DNA of 64,000 bases from JBBDWJ01 sp963824095 (GTDB lineage Bacteria; Acidobacteriota; Terriglobia; Bryobacterales; UBA6623), in NCBI GenBank assembly GCA_963824095.1, contig CAWGNS010000009.1, positions 992,001-1,056,000 of the forward strand, given 5' to 3'. Shown in pieces: positions 7,501-17,046 of the stretch (its first letter is position 1; each line of letters opens with the position of its first letter). Position numbers and translations under genes: made by a program. Below the pieces are notes generated by a model. The model was given only the letters and a program-made list of their open reading frames with translations. It searched no databases and was not told the origin of the DNA.

Positions 7501-9417
7501 CCGCCGAGCGCCAGCAGCGAGTCGGTATCGACCAACCAGGGAGAGCCCCAGCAGATCACGCTCAAGGGCAGCGATCCCGACGGCGACCCGTTGACCTTCA
7601 CGGTGACCGGCAACCCCTCGCACGGCAGCTTGAGCGGGGCGCCTCCGAACCTGACCTACCTGTCCAACGGTAGCTTTACCGGTAACGACACGATCACCTT
7701 CCAGGTGAGCGACGGAAAGGGTGGCCAGGCGACGGGCACCATCAGCATCACCGTGTTGGGTTCGTCCTCGGTCGGTCTCAGCTCCGTCACCTGCAGTGGC
7801 GGCGCGCTGACCGGCGGCGGGTTCCGAACCTGCCAGGTGGCGCTCACCGACCGGGCTCCCGGCAGCGGCCTCACGGTCAACCTGACGTGCCAATCCAAGC
7901 AACTCGTGGTGCCTTCGTCGGTGCGCGTCTCACCGCGCGCCTCGACCGCACAATTCAGGATCTACAGTTCCCTGATCGAGAAGCAGGAGAGCGTGCAGTT
8001 GTCCGCCTCGCTGTCCAATGGCGCCAGTCTGGCTCCGACGGCGGTCGCCCTGGGCGACACCGTCACTACGCAGCTCGATCTGGTGCCCTTGCAGCCGACC
8101 GACCTGAGCTGTGCACCGGTGCAGGTGAAGGCGGGAAGCTCGTTCACCTGCCGGGCCACGCTCAACTCTTCGAGCTTTGCCCGCAACGTCGATCTGAAGA
8201 TCTCTTCCAGCACCGGCGATGTGCGGATTCCCGCCACCGTGTCGGTGCGTCCGGGAAGGTCCTCGGCGGCCTTCCGGGCCTCGACCAGCGACACCTCCAA
8301 ACAGCAGTCGGCCACCGTCGCCGTCAGCCTGAATGGAGGCAAGGCCGACAGCACCGTCTCGCTGCTCAACGCGGCCGGTCCTAAAATCAACGTCGACAAC
8401 CCGCAGGTCACCTCGGTGGGCAAGACGCTGTCGTTCCGGGTCACCACCGAGGATCCCAACGATCTGCCGGTGACCTTGTCGGCCAGCGATTTGCCTTCGG
8501 GCGCCAACTTCGTGCCTCAGAACGGTAATTTCAACTGGACCCCCGGCGACAAAAACGTCGGAACCCATCTGGTTACCTTCCAGGCTCACAACACGGTCGG
8601 CGGGGTGTCCGAGAAGGTCGTTACCATCGATGTCATTCGCGGCACGATGAAGATCTACGGCTTCACCAACTCGGCCAGCTCGCGGGGCGACTCCCCGTGC
8701 AGTCCGGGTTCGCTGGCTACCTTGTGGGGCGTCGGCTTCACCGACGGCAATGGGGAGCGCGCCAACCGTTTCCCGCTGCCGACCACGCTGAACGGAGTCA
8801 GCGTCAAGGTCAACAACGCCAGCGCCCGGTTGCTCTACGTGGGAGCGCGGCAGGTCAACCTGCAGTGCCCCTTCCTGCGGTCGGGTGAGTCGCTGTCGAT
8901 CACGGTCGAGCGGTCCGATACCGGCGAGACGGCTAGCTGGAGCGCTCCGGGCGTGGCCATGCAGGAAGCCTCGCCGGCGATCTTCTCGCTCGACGGCTCG
9001 GGCACCGGCCAGGGCCTGGTGGTGGTCAGCAGTTCCGCCAAGGTGGCCATGTTCCCGACCGCCGACCTGGACGGCCAGGCCGCCGAGCCCGGCGACCAGC
9101 TCGTAATCTACGCCAATGGCTTGGGCCTGACGGACAACGAAGTGGCCCCCGGGGAACCGGCGACGTCCAGTCCGCTGTCCCAGGTCGTGGCCACGGTGCG
9201 GGTGAAAGTCGGCGATGTCCTGCTGCCGGTGTCGTTCGCCGGCCTGGCTCCCGACCTGGCGGGTGTCTACCAGGTCAACGCCGTGCTCTCCGACGCGGTA
9301 CCGACCGGGCCCGAAATCCCGGTCAGCCTGCAAGTGCAGCTATCCGACGGCACGGTCCTCGAGTCCAACATCGTAACGATCTCGATCCAGGACGGCGAGC
9401 CGCGCTTCTCCGAGTAA
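4552..9417 (+). CDS. giant secreted adhesin-like protein with ten Ig/cadherin-like repeats and TIGR03437 C-terminus
   Basis: A 1621-residue protein. Residues 1-22 are a signal peptide ('FGAILQAQ'). Residues about 25-155 resemble a cohesin-type domain ('VPLNLTLGG...GVQFSLNFP'). Residues about 161-1070 hold ten repeats of about 91 residues; each has a D-x-D-G-D-type calcium loop or its S-D-I-D-S variant, 'PSHGSLSG', 'TYTPANGYSG' and 'DSFTFRVSDG', as in bacterial Ig (Big_9) or cadherin-like repeats. Three further beta domains follow; two contain Cys pairs. Residues about 1364-1610 match the domain known as TIGR03437, typical of Solibacter-group secreted proteins ('GSLATLWGVGFTDG', 'VNLQCPF', 'GDQLVIYANGLG'). 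The likely role is calcium-stabilised cell-surface adhesion or matrix building. Repeats 2-3 and 4-5 are recent duplications at DNA level. Confidence 0.88.
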   Translation: MPSPRLCAFVASLAFGAILQAQTASLSLGSGSGAPSTLVPLNLTLGGGANPSGVQFSLNFPSADVSVESTAIGPAASSKSVTCNPVSAGKTNCLVVGINTDAIPNGVIATVSFRIAAGTASNSAAVTLSGLSATSPAGSGININGSGGTITINQPTPVNHSPTANSASVSTNEDTAKSITLSGSDVDGDSLSFSILSQPSKGSLSGSGANRTYTPSANVNGADSFSFRVSDGKGGTGDGTISITINAVNDAPTAQNQSVTTAQNTAKAITLGGSDIDSSNLTYSILSQPSHGSVSGGSGSGRTYTPANGYSGSDSFTFRVSDGSLNASGTVNITVTAAANNPPTATNGSTSTNEDTPKALTLVGGDPDGDAITYSIISGPSHGSLSGGTSAGRTYTPSSNYFGSDSFSFRVTDSHNATATATFSITVNPVNDAPTAQNLSISTAQNTAKALTLLGSDIDSSSLTYSILSQPSHGSVSGGSGAGRTYTPANGYSGSDSFTFRVSDGSLNASGTVSITVTAAANNPPTATNGSTSTNEDTPKSLTLSGGDPDGDAITYSIISGPSHGSLSGGTSAGRTYTPSSNYFGADSFSFRVTDSHNATATATFSIAVNAVNDAPTAQNLSVSTAQNTAKAITLAGSDVDSNNLTYSIISQPSHGTVSGGGSASRTYTPANNYSGADSFTYRVSDGSLNATAVVSITVAAGPSDAPPTATSSNVSTNEDTPKQITLSATDPDGDSLTFDMVSLPSKGSLAGSGASRMYTPNPDVNGSDSFVFRVSDGKGGSDTGTVNITIVAVNDPPKAQNQAVSTQKNKSLPITLSGSDVDGDSLTYLILGSPSHGSVSGSAPNVTYVPANGYSGADSFRFRVRDPQGATADGTINIAVAAGGSKNSAPSPHNQHVTTSKNKATALTLTASDADGDSLSYSIASSPAHGSLGGSAPNLTYSPANGYVGDDSFTFKVADGTTSANGTVTITVTDTSDPGANKPPSASSESVSTNQGEPQQITLKGSDPDGDPLTFTVTGNPSHGSLSGAPPNLTYLSNGSFTGNDTITFQVSDGKGGQATGTISITVLGSSSVGLSSVTCSGGALTGGGFRTCQVALTDRAPGSGLTVNLTCQSKQLVVPSSVRVSPRASTAQFRIYSSLIEKQESVQLSASLSNGASLAPTAVALGDTVTTQLDLVPLQPTDLSCAPVQVKAGSSFTCRATLNSSSFARNVDLKISSSTGDVRIPATVSVRPGRSSAAFRASTSDTSKQQSATVAVSLNGGKADSTVSLLNAAGPKINVDNPQVTSVGKTLSFRVTTEDPNDLPVTLSASDLPSGANFVPQNGNFNWTPGDKNVGTHLVTFQAHNTVGGVSEKVVTIDVIRGTMKIYGFTNSASSRGDSPCSPGSLATLWGVGFTDGNGERANRFPLPTTLNGVSVKVNNASARLLYVGARQVNLQCPFLRSGESLSITVERSDTGETASWSAPGVAMQEASPAIFSLDGSGTGQGLVVVSSSAKVAMFPTADLDGQAAEPGDQLVIYANGLGLTDNEVAPGEPATSSPLSQVVATVRVKVGDVLLPVSFAGLAPDLAGVYQVNAVLSDAVPTGPEIPVSLQVQLSDGTVLESNIVTISIQDGEPRFSE
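5302..6660 (+). repeat. 546-bp higher-order tandem repeat inside the adhesin gene
   Basis: Units begin at 5302, 5848 and 6394, exactly 546 bp (182 codons) apart. Each of the first two encodes a pair of Ig-like domains and they are nearly identical in sequence; the third covers one domain and is more diverged. Equal spacing with long identical blocks (for example around 5401-5460 and 5941-6000) points to unequal crossing-over or slippage of a two-domain unit. Confidence 0.85.
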
Positions 9418-9435
9418 ACCAACAACGCCCGGGCA

Positions 9436-9464
9436 GGGAGGCGCGGCTCCAAGCCGCGCTTCCC
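9436..9464 (+). terminator. hairpin after the adhesin gene
   Basis: The inner stem GCGCGGCT/AGCCGCGC around a three-base loop is extended by GGGAG/TTCCC (one G-T pair) to 13 bp. It lies 19 bases after the stop codon. No long T-run follows. Confidence 0.65.
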
Positions 9465-10341
9465 CAGCCAGGGTACCCTTGGGGGGGGCTCCGACCTTCC
9501 CAAATCCCTACCTCAAACTTGCACTCGCCTGGGCGCTGCGATCGCCTGCCCCCCAAAGCACCAGCGAGGGCATTGCCTGTCCCACGTCCAAGGGCCAAGC
9601 TCCGCGGGGCAGGAACGGCCCTGCCGCACCTGAGACCCCTGGATTATTGGGTGGGTTGTTGCAGGGATTGGGGCAGGCCGGAGACCTGCCCGACCGCGAG
9701 CCCCGGAGGTCCGAAAAAAAGTGGGCTTCTGCCGTTGGCGGCAACGGAAATGGAACTGCAATCTTATTGTGTGCGCAAGTATTGCAGGCGCACACCCTCG
9801 CGGTGGTGTCACTCCCTGCACGCTTTGGTCCGTATGTGATTTTTATTCACGTTACAAACGGCATTCGTTTGTTAGGCTACTGCATATTTTGCACACATAC
9901 TCGGCCGCTCCTGGGGGGAATGACCGGTTCCTGACCTCGGAGCGGCCCCGCAGGTCCCGTCTTGAGGTCATTGGGGCCCGGATTGGGCCGAATCTGCCGG
10001 CAATCCTGGTATGCCGAATGCTATATAGCCGCGGGGCCTCGAACTGACTGGGGGTTAGTGCGAGGTCTTCGTGTTCAGGGGTCCGGGAGTTTGGGTTCTC
10101 CCATAGTTTGGCTTTGATGCAACCAGCGTTTTTGATTGCGGGGTGAGGTTCTCTTCCGTAGTGATCCTGCCCGGGCCAAGGACCCCTTCGAGGCGGCCAC
10201 GAGGCCGAATACCGGCTGGTTGACCGCTTGGTACAACTACCGGGGTCTATCCCTTAGCGAGCGCAGTTACGGCGAGGCCGGCTGGCTGGCCCGTCCGTGA
10301 CTGGCTCCGTGACCCCGTGGTCCTAGAGGAGCATTACTCTC
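9465..10341. other. long intergenic region before the Oar-like receptor
   Basis: About 880 bases with no convincing gene. It holds the palindromic repeat GGGCAGG...CCTGCCC at 9670-9691 and a partial copy of another family near 9571-9595. An AT-richer part, 9836-9900, contains the inverted repeat ACAAACG-N5-CGTTTGT at 9854-9872, which could be an operator in a long leader. The ribosome site AGAGGA of the receptor gene is at 10325-10330. Confidence 0.5.
9670..9691. repeat. GGGCAGG...CCTGCCC palindromic repeat, copy 1
   Basis: Stem GGGCAGG/CCTGCCC around CCGGAGA. Near-identical copies lie at 23293-23314 and 51830-51851. Confidence 0.75.
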
Positions 10342-13300
10342 ATGGATGGTAGCGTTCAGAGTCTGGGTAGAAGACTACATCGCACGCTGTTGGCGATACT
10401 TACGCTGGCAGTGGCGATCGCGATATGTCCGCACCGGGCACCCGCTCAGGTGCTCTATGGATCGATGGTCGGTCACGTCACCGACCCCAGTGGAGCCGCC
10501 ATTTCCGGCGCCTCAATCACTGTCACCAGCACACAAACCGATCAGACCCGCCAGGCCACGACCGACGTGGCGGGCTCGTTCAGTTTCATCGACCTTCGCG
10601 GCGGTACGTATAACGTCAAGGTCACCCAACAAGGCTTCCGGGCCTTTGAGAAGAATGGCGTCTCGGTCACGCTCAACTCGGTAACCCGTGTCGACGTCTC
10701 CCTCGAGCTCGGAGCGGTCACCGAAACCGTCACCGTCAGCGCGGCCGACGTGCCGCTGCTGCAGACCGATACGGCCGAGGTTCACGCCGAGGTCACCAAC
10801 GCGGACGTAGAAAACCTTCCGGTGCCGCTGGGCCGCAACTATCAGCAGCTCTACCGTACGCTGCCGGGGTTCAGCCCGCCGCGCAACAGCCACTCCATCC
10901 CGACCAACCCGGCCCGGGCGCTGGAGTTCAACGTCAACGGCACCAGCAACAACCAGAACAACACGCGCGTGGACGGCGTGAGCACCTACAACGTGCAGCT
11001 TCCCCACGTGAACTCCTACGTGCCGACTCTGGAGTCGATCCAGGACGTCAATCTGGTAACCAACACGTTCGACGCCGAGCAGGGCTTCGCCGGTGGCGTG
11101 GCGGTCAACCTGGAGACCAAAAGCGGCACCAACCAGATCCACGGCTCGTTGTTTGAGTACCACAGCAACCAGCACATCAAAGCCTGGCCGGACCGTTTCG
11201 AAAACGCCGCGGCCAACGTCGGCAACAAGCCGAAATTCATCGACAACGCCTTTGGCGGCACCGTCGGCGGCCCGCTGATCCACGACAAACTGTTCGGCTT
11301 CGTCAGCTACGAGGGCACCTACCAGCGGCAGAACGCCGAGACGTTCGCCGATATCCCGACGGCGGCGATGCGCTCCGGGGACCTGAGCTCGCAGCCCGAG
11401 CTCGTCTACGATCCTCTGACCGGAGACCAATCCAGCGGTTTCGGCCGCACGCCGTTCGCCAACAACCAGATTCCGGCCAACCGGCTCGATCCGATCTCGC
11501 AAAAGATCCTTTCGTTCGTTCCGGCCACGAATCTGGAAGGCGACTCGCGGAACCTGTTTGCCAACGCTCCGTTCAAATGGAACCGCAACCAGGTGGATTC
11601 GAAGATCAACTTCAACGCCACCGAAAAGTTGAACTTCGTGGGTACGTTCGGGATGCTGCACTATTCCGACATCGCGCCGACCATCTTCGGCGACGCCGCC
11701 ATCGGCCGTCTGATCGGCGCCGGCGGCAACCCCGGCACCGGCTCGGGCAACACCTACCGCACCACCATCATGGGCACCTACACCTTCTCGCCCACTTTCC
11801 TGATGGACGCCCATTTCGGCTGGTCCAAGCAGGGCACCGACGCCGAGCAGCAGGACCTGGGCCAGAACATCGGCAGCGAGATTCTGGGTATCCCCGGCAC
11901 CAACGGCACGCGTGAGTTCGAGAGCAGCTGGCCGCAGTTCGACATCCAGGACTTCGACAGCATCGGGGTCACCTACAACTTCATGCCCTACCACCGCCAC
12001 GATCCGCAGTTCCAATACGTGCTGAACTTCAACTGGATCAAGGGCAGCCACAACATCCGCTTCGGCACCGATATGTATCACCAGGAGCTCAACCACATTC
12101 AGGCCGAGTTTCTGGGCGATGCGTACGGCGCGCAGGGCGGCTTCAACTTCACTTCGGGCATTACCCAAAGCTGTCTGGTGGTCTCGCCGAACGATCCCAC
12201 CAAGTGCGCGACGACCTCGCCCAGTTCGCCCAACAACAGCATGGGCGGCTTCCTGCTCGGCATGCCCGAAGTGCGCAGCCGTACCTTGCAGGTGCCCGAC
12301 TCCTACCACATCAAAGCCGGGCTCTATTCCGCCTACGTCCGGGACCGCTGGAATATCACGCCGAAGTTGACTATGGACTACGGCTTGCGCTGGGAATACT
12401 TCCCGGTGCCGGTGCGCCCCGACCGTGGTATCGAGACGTACGACTTTGCCACCAACAACATTTTGCTCTGCGGGGAAGGCTCGACCCCCAAGGACTGTGG
12501 CATCGAAAACAGCAAGTGGAACTTCGCGCCTCGTCTCGGGTTCGCCTACCGCGCCACCGACACGATGGTGATCCGGACCGGTTATGGCATCACGACCGAT
12601 CCTTACGAAGCCCTCGAGCTGTTGCGCGCCAACTACCCGATTCTGGCGGCTCTCTACCAGACCAACGACAACGGGAATCTGTTCCCGGTCGGTACTCTCG
12701 AACAGGGTATCCCGGCGATTCCGACTCCCGACGTCAGCGGTGGTCAGGTGCAGTTGCCTCCGGGCGTGGGCTACGGCGGATGGCCCAAGAAGTTCAACCG
12801 GGGCTATGTGCAGTCATGGAACCTGATTGTCCAGAAGGAGCTCAAAGCGGGCTTTACGGGGCAGATCGGGTACGTGGCCACGCGTACCATCCGGCAGCTC
12901 GGCTTCCTCAATGCTAACGCCAGCCAGATCGTCGGCGCCGGCAAAGACGGCCAACCGCTGTTTGGACCGTTCGGGCGTGACGCCGATACGATCCTGCTGT
13001 CGCCGATCGGCAACGGCAACTACAACTCGTTGCAGACGACGATTCAACGCCGTCTCAACAGGGGCATCGCCTTTACGATGAACTACACCTATAGCAAGGC
13101 GATCAACGTGGTCGACAACGCCGGCGCCGGGCCCCAGATTCAGGTTCAACAAGACCTGGGTCTCAACCGGGCGCGGACGGGCTTCGACCGCCGCCACAGC
13201 CTCTCCATCACCAACATCATCGAGCTGCCCTTCGGCAATGGCAAACGCTGGGCCACCGACGGCATCGGCGCGGCGGTGCTGGGCGGTTGGCAGATCAACA

Positions 13301-13746
13301 ACGTCTTCTCGTTCATGTCCGGCCGGCCGTTCAACGTCACCTCGGGTGGTTCGGGCTTCAATACGCCCGGCAGCACCCAGACGGCCGATCAGGTGAAAAG
13401 CAAAGTGGAACAGTTGGGCGACATCGGTGTCGGCACGCCGTTCTACGATCCGACCGCCTTCGCGGCGGTCAATGGCGCCCGCTACGGCTCGATGGGCTTC
13501 AACGTCCTCGACGGGCCCGGCATCGCCAACTGGGACTTCGGTGTGTTCCGGGACTTCGCCGTCACGGAGCGGATGAAGCTGCAGTTCCGCATGGAGGCGT
13601 TCAACTTCACCAACACCCCGCACTTCGGGCAGCCTCAGGGCAGCTTTACCAACAGCAAGTTCCTGATGGTAACCGGGACCGATTCGCAGTCGCGCGAGGG
13701 TATCGACGAGCGGCAGTTCCGTTTCGGACTGCACCTGTCGTTCTAA
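10342..13746 (+). CDS. Oar-like TonB-dependent receptor with carboxypeptidase-regulatory N-domain
   Basis: A 1134-residue outer-membrane protein. A signal peptide ends at about residue 36 ('HRAPAQ'). Residues about 40-118 form a carboxypeptidase regulatory-like (CarboxypepD_reg) domain ('GHVTDPSGAAISGASITV', 'GTYNVKVTQQGF'). A plug-like region follows ('VNGTSNNQNNTRVDG', 'EQGFAGGVAVNLETKSGTN'), then a long beta-barrel ending in an aromatic residue ('FRFGLHLSF'), as outer-membrane barrels do. Such receptors are strongly expanded in Bryobacterales and are thought to import oligosaccharides or peptides. The frame is intact, unlike the second Oar-like gene at 37.4-40.7 kb. AGAGGA lies 11 bases before the ATG and a strong hairpin follows the stop. 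Confidence 0.92.
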   Translation: MDGSVQSLGRRLHRTLLAILTLAVAIAICPHRAPAQVLYGSMVGHVTDPSGAAISGASITVTSTQTDQTRQATTDVAGSFSFIDLRGGTYNVKVTQQGFRAFEKNGVSVTLNSVTRVDVSLELGAVTETVTVSAADVPLLQTDTAEVHAEVTNADVENLPVPLGRNYQQLYRTLPGFSPPRNSHSIPTNPARALEFNVNGTSNNQNNTRVDGVSTYNVQLPHVNSYVPTLESIQDVNLVTNTFDAEQGFAGGVAVNLETKSGTNQIHGSLFEYHSNQHIKAWPDRFENAAANVGNKPKFIDNAFGGTVGGPLIHDKLFGFVSYEGTYQRQNAETFADIPTAAMRSGDLSSQPELVYDPLTGDQSSGFGRTPFANNQIPANRLDPISQKILSFVPATNLEGDSRNLFANAPFKWNRNQVDSKINFNATEKLNFVGTFGMLHYSDIAPTIFGDAAIGRLIGAGGNPGTGSGNTYRTTIMGTYTFSPTFLMDAHFGWSKQGTDAEQQDLGQNIGSEILGIPGTNGTREFESSWPQFDIQDFDSIGVTYNFMPYHRHDPQFQYVLNFNWIKGSHNIRFGTDMYHQELNHIQAEFLGDAYGAQGGFNFTSGITQSCLVVSPNDPTKCATTSPSSPNNSMGGFLLGMPEVRSRTLQVPDSYHIKAGLYSAYVRDRWNITPKLTMDYGLRWEYFPVPVRPDRGIETYDFATNNILLCGEGSTPKDCGIENSKWNFAPRLGFAYRATDTMVIRTGYGITTDPYEALELLRANYPILAALYQTNDNGNLFPVGTLEQGIPAIPTPDVSGGQVQLPPGVGYGGWPKKFNRGYVQSWNLIVQKELKAGFTGQIGYVATRTIRQLGFLNANASQIVGAGKDGQPLFGPFGRDADTILLSPIGNGNYNSLQTTIQRRLNRGIAFTMNYTYSKAINVVDNAGAGPQIQVQQDLGLNRARTGFDRRHSLSITNIIELPFGNGKRWATDGIGAAVLGGWQINNVFSFMSGRPFNVTSGGSGFNTPGSTQTADQVKSKVEQLGDIGVGTPFYDPTAFAAVNGARYGSMGFNVLDGPGIANWDFGVFRDFAVTERMKLQFRMEAFNFTNTPHFGQPQGSFTNSKFLMVTGTDSQSREGIDERQFRFGLHLSF

Positions 13747-13787
13747 ACTTGCGTCTTCACTGACGATCAAACCTGTCGATCCAACCT

Positions 13788-13818
13788 CCGTGGCCCAGGC
13801 ATCCCGCCTGGGCCACGG
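13788..13818 (+). terminator. hairpin after the Oar-like receptor
   Basis: A perfect 13-bp stem, CCGTGGCCCAGGC paired with its complement, around the loop ATCCC, 41 bases after the stop. The stem is symmetric and could also serve the opposite strand. Confidence 0.75.
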
Positions 13819-13860
13819 AACCCCCAACCGCACCCGCCAACGCACCCCCACGTCGAATCC

Positions 13861-14088
13861 AGAAACAGAGCCGCAGGCGTAAGCCGGCGGATCGAAGCGG
13901 CAGTATGTCTGGGGTGATTATTTTTCCGTAATGCACTGAAAAAAAGCAACTTGAGCGCTTGGTCGCCGGGGCCTGGCCTGGCGTGCCAGGGTCGGGCCCC
14001 GGCGCTCGCCCTTCGCGTGTGCTGGCTTGGATGCCCGAGGCATCGTGCCGCTTCGACCCGCCGGCTTACGCCTGCGGCTCTGTTTCTT
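13861..14088. repeat. inverted-pair repeat, family A copy 1
   Basis: Arms of about 41 bases at 13861-13901 and 14047-14087 are inverted copies with one mismatch. The core reads AGAGCCGCAGGCGTAAGCCG in the left arm. The 145-base interior has no gene. The same core occurs as inverted pairs at 17252-17592, 28239-28419 and 33092-33312. Confidence 0.85.
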
Positions 14089-14137
14089 GGTTTGCGGCAT
14101 CTTCGCCGACCCGGTCAACCAGCGTGTGCCGAGGCGG

Positions 14138-15418
14138 CTACCGCAGCGGCTTGAGCTGCTGGTCCTGGTAGATGCCGATCCAGTGGTTCGTAAAGGCCAG
14201 ATAGGGCTGCGGACGGACTTTGGGCATGTGGCAGGCGATGCAGTCGGTCAGCGGCGTCGTCGTGCCGGCCGGCGGCTTCGGGTGGCTGGCCGTGTCGGCA
14301 TCGGCCGCCGGCGGCGGGTGGGCGGCTGCGTCGGCGTGGCTGGCCGCCGTGCCGGGGTGGCAGGCGGTGCATTGGGCGTTGTAGTGCGCCGGGTCGTTGC
14401 GCTGCAGTTTCTCGTGCGGGTCGTGGCAGGTGAGGCAGCTCAGCGCTCCCTGGCTTTCGCGGAAGCAGCGGCTTTGGCTCAGATAGGGCGGCTGGTGGCG
14501 GACGTGCCAGGGGTTCGAGAAATCGAAGGTTTGCCCGGCGGCGGGCGGCAGGCGGTGGCAGTTGCCGCACAGCTCGTTGATCTTTACCGCTCCGAGCACC
14601 GCCGGGTTGCGGATCAGCGCCTTGGCCTGCTCCAGATGCCCTTGGCCCGCGGCGGCGGCGTGCTGCTGGCCGGGTCCGTGGCAGACCTCGCAGCGCACGC
14701 CCAACTCAGCCGGCTGGATTTCGAAATCGTCGCTGATCGCGACCGGGCCAGTCGAGTGGCACTGAAAGCACGCCAGGATCGAGGCGGGCACGCTGAAGGC
14801 GTCGTAGACCACGCCGAGCGCTTGCGCGAGCGAAGCCGGCGGCCGGTCGGGGTGCCCGGCGGTCAGCGCGATGGCGCGCGTGGCCGCGTACCAAGTAAAC
14901 GAGTATTCGATATAGCGCTCCTGCTCGAGGCGCGAGACGAACGTGATGCCCTGATCGCCCGAACCGAAGGCCCACTCGATGGGCAACTCCAGGTGGCGCT
15001 CGCCGAACGAGGCGCGAACGCGGGGCCCGCCGGGGGAATCGAGAAACGCGAAGTGCGCGCCGGGCGGCCGCTCCCACTCGCCCCGCGAAAAGACTTCGCC
15101 GAGCAGCGGATGCTGGGATGCGGGGAACAACGCCCGGGCATGGCCGCTGCGGCTCTGGCTGGCGTAGTTGTCGGGGTGGCAGGCGGCGCAGGCCCGCGCG
15201 CCGATGTAACCCTCTTCGGCCGGAACCGGTTGCGCGCCGGCGGTAGCCGCGGCGCAGAGGGCGAGCAGCAGCGAACCCGGCGAGGCGGGGAAGGGAAAGG
15301 AGCGCCAGGCGCCGCAAGGCAGGGAACACCACGAACGGCCGGCGAGCGGCGGCGAGCGGCGGCGCTGCGTGGCGGGGCATCGGGGCTCCCCCCATTGTGG
15401 GGCTCGCAGCCGGGGCAT
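14138..15418 (-). CDS. secreted multiheme (seven-heme) cytochrome c
   Basis: A protein of up to 426 residues with seven C-x-x-C-H heme sites: CAACH, CFQCH, CEVCH, CGNCH, CLTCH, CTACH and CIACH. This matches the cytochrome c-554/multiheme doubled-CxxCH class, periplasmic electron carriers or oxidoreductases. Other histidines ('GHARALF', 'SQHPLLGE') could act as distal ligands. A hydrophobic stretch 'GSLLLALCAAATAGAQ' looks like the signal peptide, but the part before it is long and Arg/Pro-rich, so the start is uncertain; no better in-frame start is seen. It lies downstream of a DUF1501 gene on the same strand. Confidence 0.85.
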   Translation of the reverse strand: MPRLRAPQWGEPRCPATQRRRSPPLAGRSWCSLPCGAWRSFPFPASPGSLLLALCAAATAGAQPVPAEEGYIGARACAACHPDNYASQSRSGHARALFPASQHPLLGEVFSRGEWERPPGAHFAFLDSPGGPRVRASFGERHLELPIEWAFGSGDQGITFVSRLEQERYIEYSFTWYAATRAIALTAGHPDRPPASLAQALGVVYDAFSVPASILACFQCHSTGPVAISDDFEIQPAELGVRCEVCHGPGQQHAAAAGQGHLEQAKALIRNPAVLGAVKINELCGNCHRLPPAAGQTFDFSNPWHVRHQPPYLSQSRCFRESQGALSCLTCHDPHEKLQRNDPAHYNAQCTACHPGTAASHADAAAHPPPAADADTASHPKPPAGTTTPLTDCIACHMPKVRPQPYLAFTNHWIGIYQDQQLKPLR

Positions 15419-15462
15419 TCAAGCCCGCCCGTTGGGCTGGGGAAAAGGGGTTGGCTCTGCTG

Positions 15463-15741
15463 GTAGAGACAGGCGCTCTCGCCTGTCGGCCGCAGCGAAG
15501 CGGAGGCCCTCCTGGCCCCGCATGTTGACTCGGCACATATGGGGAAGGGCACCGTCACCGTGCTTTGGACCCAGCGAATCCTGGAGACCTCTGAATGGGG
15601 GAAACTCGCTGACTATCCCATGCGGCGCCCCGCGCGGAGCATCACTGCGCCACGGAGCACAACCGCTGGCTGGACTGGAGTTTTTCAACAGCCCGTAAGG
15701 GCCGCCTGACGGCGGCGACAGGCGAGAGCGCCTGTCTCTAC
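15463..15741. repeat. inverted-pair repeat, family B copy 1
   Basis: GTAGAGACAGGCGCTCTCGC at 15463-15482 continues with CTGTC to 15487, and the inverted copy is at 15717-15741. Each arm is itself palindromic (ACAGGCG/CGCCTGT). The interior of about 230 bases has no recognisable gene. A second inverted pair lies at 35141-35345 and a decayed copy at about 784-835. Confidence 0.85.
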
Positions 15742-15787
15742 ACAGGACAGACGTCAAAGCGCCAAACTCCAGGGAACGGCTGCGGTG

Positions 15788-17046
15788 CTATACAAACTCC
15801 AACGGCTGGCCTTGGGTCAGATGGACGGGGCTGTCGCTTTCCGCGGCGCCGCCGATGCCGAGTTTGCGGTACAGCGTGGCCACCAGGTCGGCGAATTGCA
15901 CCGGGTTGTCGCGCACGAACATTGCGTCCGTCGTCGGTCGAGCCCCATACGCGGCCGCCTTCAATACCGCCGCCGGCCAGCAGCAGCGAGAAGGCGTTGG
16001 GCCAATGGTCGCGGCCGTTGCACGCATTGATTTGCGGCGTGCGGCCGAACTCGCCCGACAACAGCACGATGGTCGAGTCGAGCAGCCCGCGCTGATCGAG
16101 GTCGGCGAGCAGCGTGGCGTAGCCGCGGTCGAGCCTGGGCAGGTAGTCGTTGGCGAGGCCGTCGAAAATGTTGGCGTGATGATCGCAGTCGCCGCAATCG
16201 ACGCTGACGAAACGCACGCCCGATTCGACCAGCCGCCGCGCGAGCAGGCAACTCTGGCCGATGCCGTTGCGGCCGTATCGTTCGCGCAGCGCTCGGGGTT
16301 CATCCGCGATGTCGAAAGCCTTGCGGGCTCGCGCCGTGCGCATGCGGTCGAGGACGCCGCGCTGTTGCGGGCCGATCGCGCTGCCGGTGGTTGCGTCATC
16401 GTGGCGCGACGTGCGACGCGATGTTGGAGCCGAGATCGGCGCGAGCGCGCCATAGCGGCCTTCGCTTTGCATCCAATCGATGGGCACGGGCGTTTCGAGG
16501 TCGCTCGTTTCTCGATCGCTGGCCGCATCGGCCGCCGAGTTGAGAGCCAAACCCAGAGCCGCGGCACGGCGAGCCGATGCCAGCGAGACGTAGGCCGGCA
16601 GCTCGCTTCGCGCGCCGAACTCACGCTGCACCACCGCGCCCATCGACAGCGCCGGAGCGGCGGCGCTGAGCGGGCGGCCGGTGCGCAGCAGCGACAGGGC
16701 GGCTTCGTGCGCATAGGCGCCGTGCGTCATCGAGCGGACGATCGTGTATTTGTCGGCCTGCCGCGCGGTGAGCGGCAGATGCTCGCAGATCTGGATGCCG
16801 GCGACGTTGGTGGCGATCGGCCGGAAGGGACCGCGCAAGCTCGGTTTGCCGGCGGGCTTCATATCGAAGGTATCGATGTGGCTGAGTCCGCCGCCGAGCA
16901 GCAGATGAATGATCGAGAGTTCGCCGTCGAGGTCGCGTTCCCGCGAGAGGCGGTGTTCCCGCGCGGAGCGGTCCGCCGGGCGAGAGCAATCCCAGGGGCG
17001 CGAGCGAGCCGAGTTTGAGAAAGGCGCGGCGGTCGTATTCAGCCAT
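15788..17046 (-). pseudogene. DUF1501-family Tat-exported protein, two +1 frameshifts
   Basis: The start 'MAEYDRRAFLKLGSLAPLGL' at 17046 carries a twin-arginine-type signal (DRRAFLK). The body, in a second frame, reads 'IIHLLLGGGLSHIDTFDMKP', 'IVRSMTH' and 'GEFGRTPQINACNGRDHWP', the landmarks of DUF1501 proteins (alkaline-phosphatase/sulfatase-like fold). The C-terminus, in a third frame, reads 'VRDNPVQFADLVATLYRKLG' and ends at 15788. Dropping one base near 16942 and one near 15929 restores a protein of about 418 residues. No stop codon interrupts the joined frames, so sequence errors or very recent decay are both possible. The function of the family is unsettled. Confidence 0.8.

Noticed and set aside
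6250..7902. Long minus-strand open frame opposite the adhesin gene
   Set aside because: Its Arg/Gly/Val-rich translation is the usual shadow of a GC-rich repeat gene; the plus frame has signal peptide and domains.
9479..9934. Open frame of about 150 residues after the adhesin gene
   Set aside because: It crosses a dispersed palindromic repeat, has no ribosome site or signal, and occupies the leader region of the next gene.
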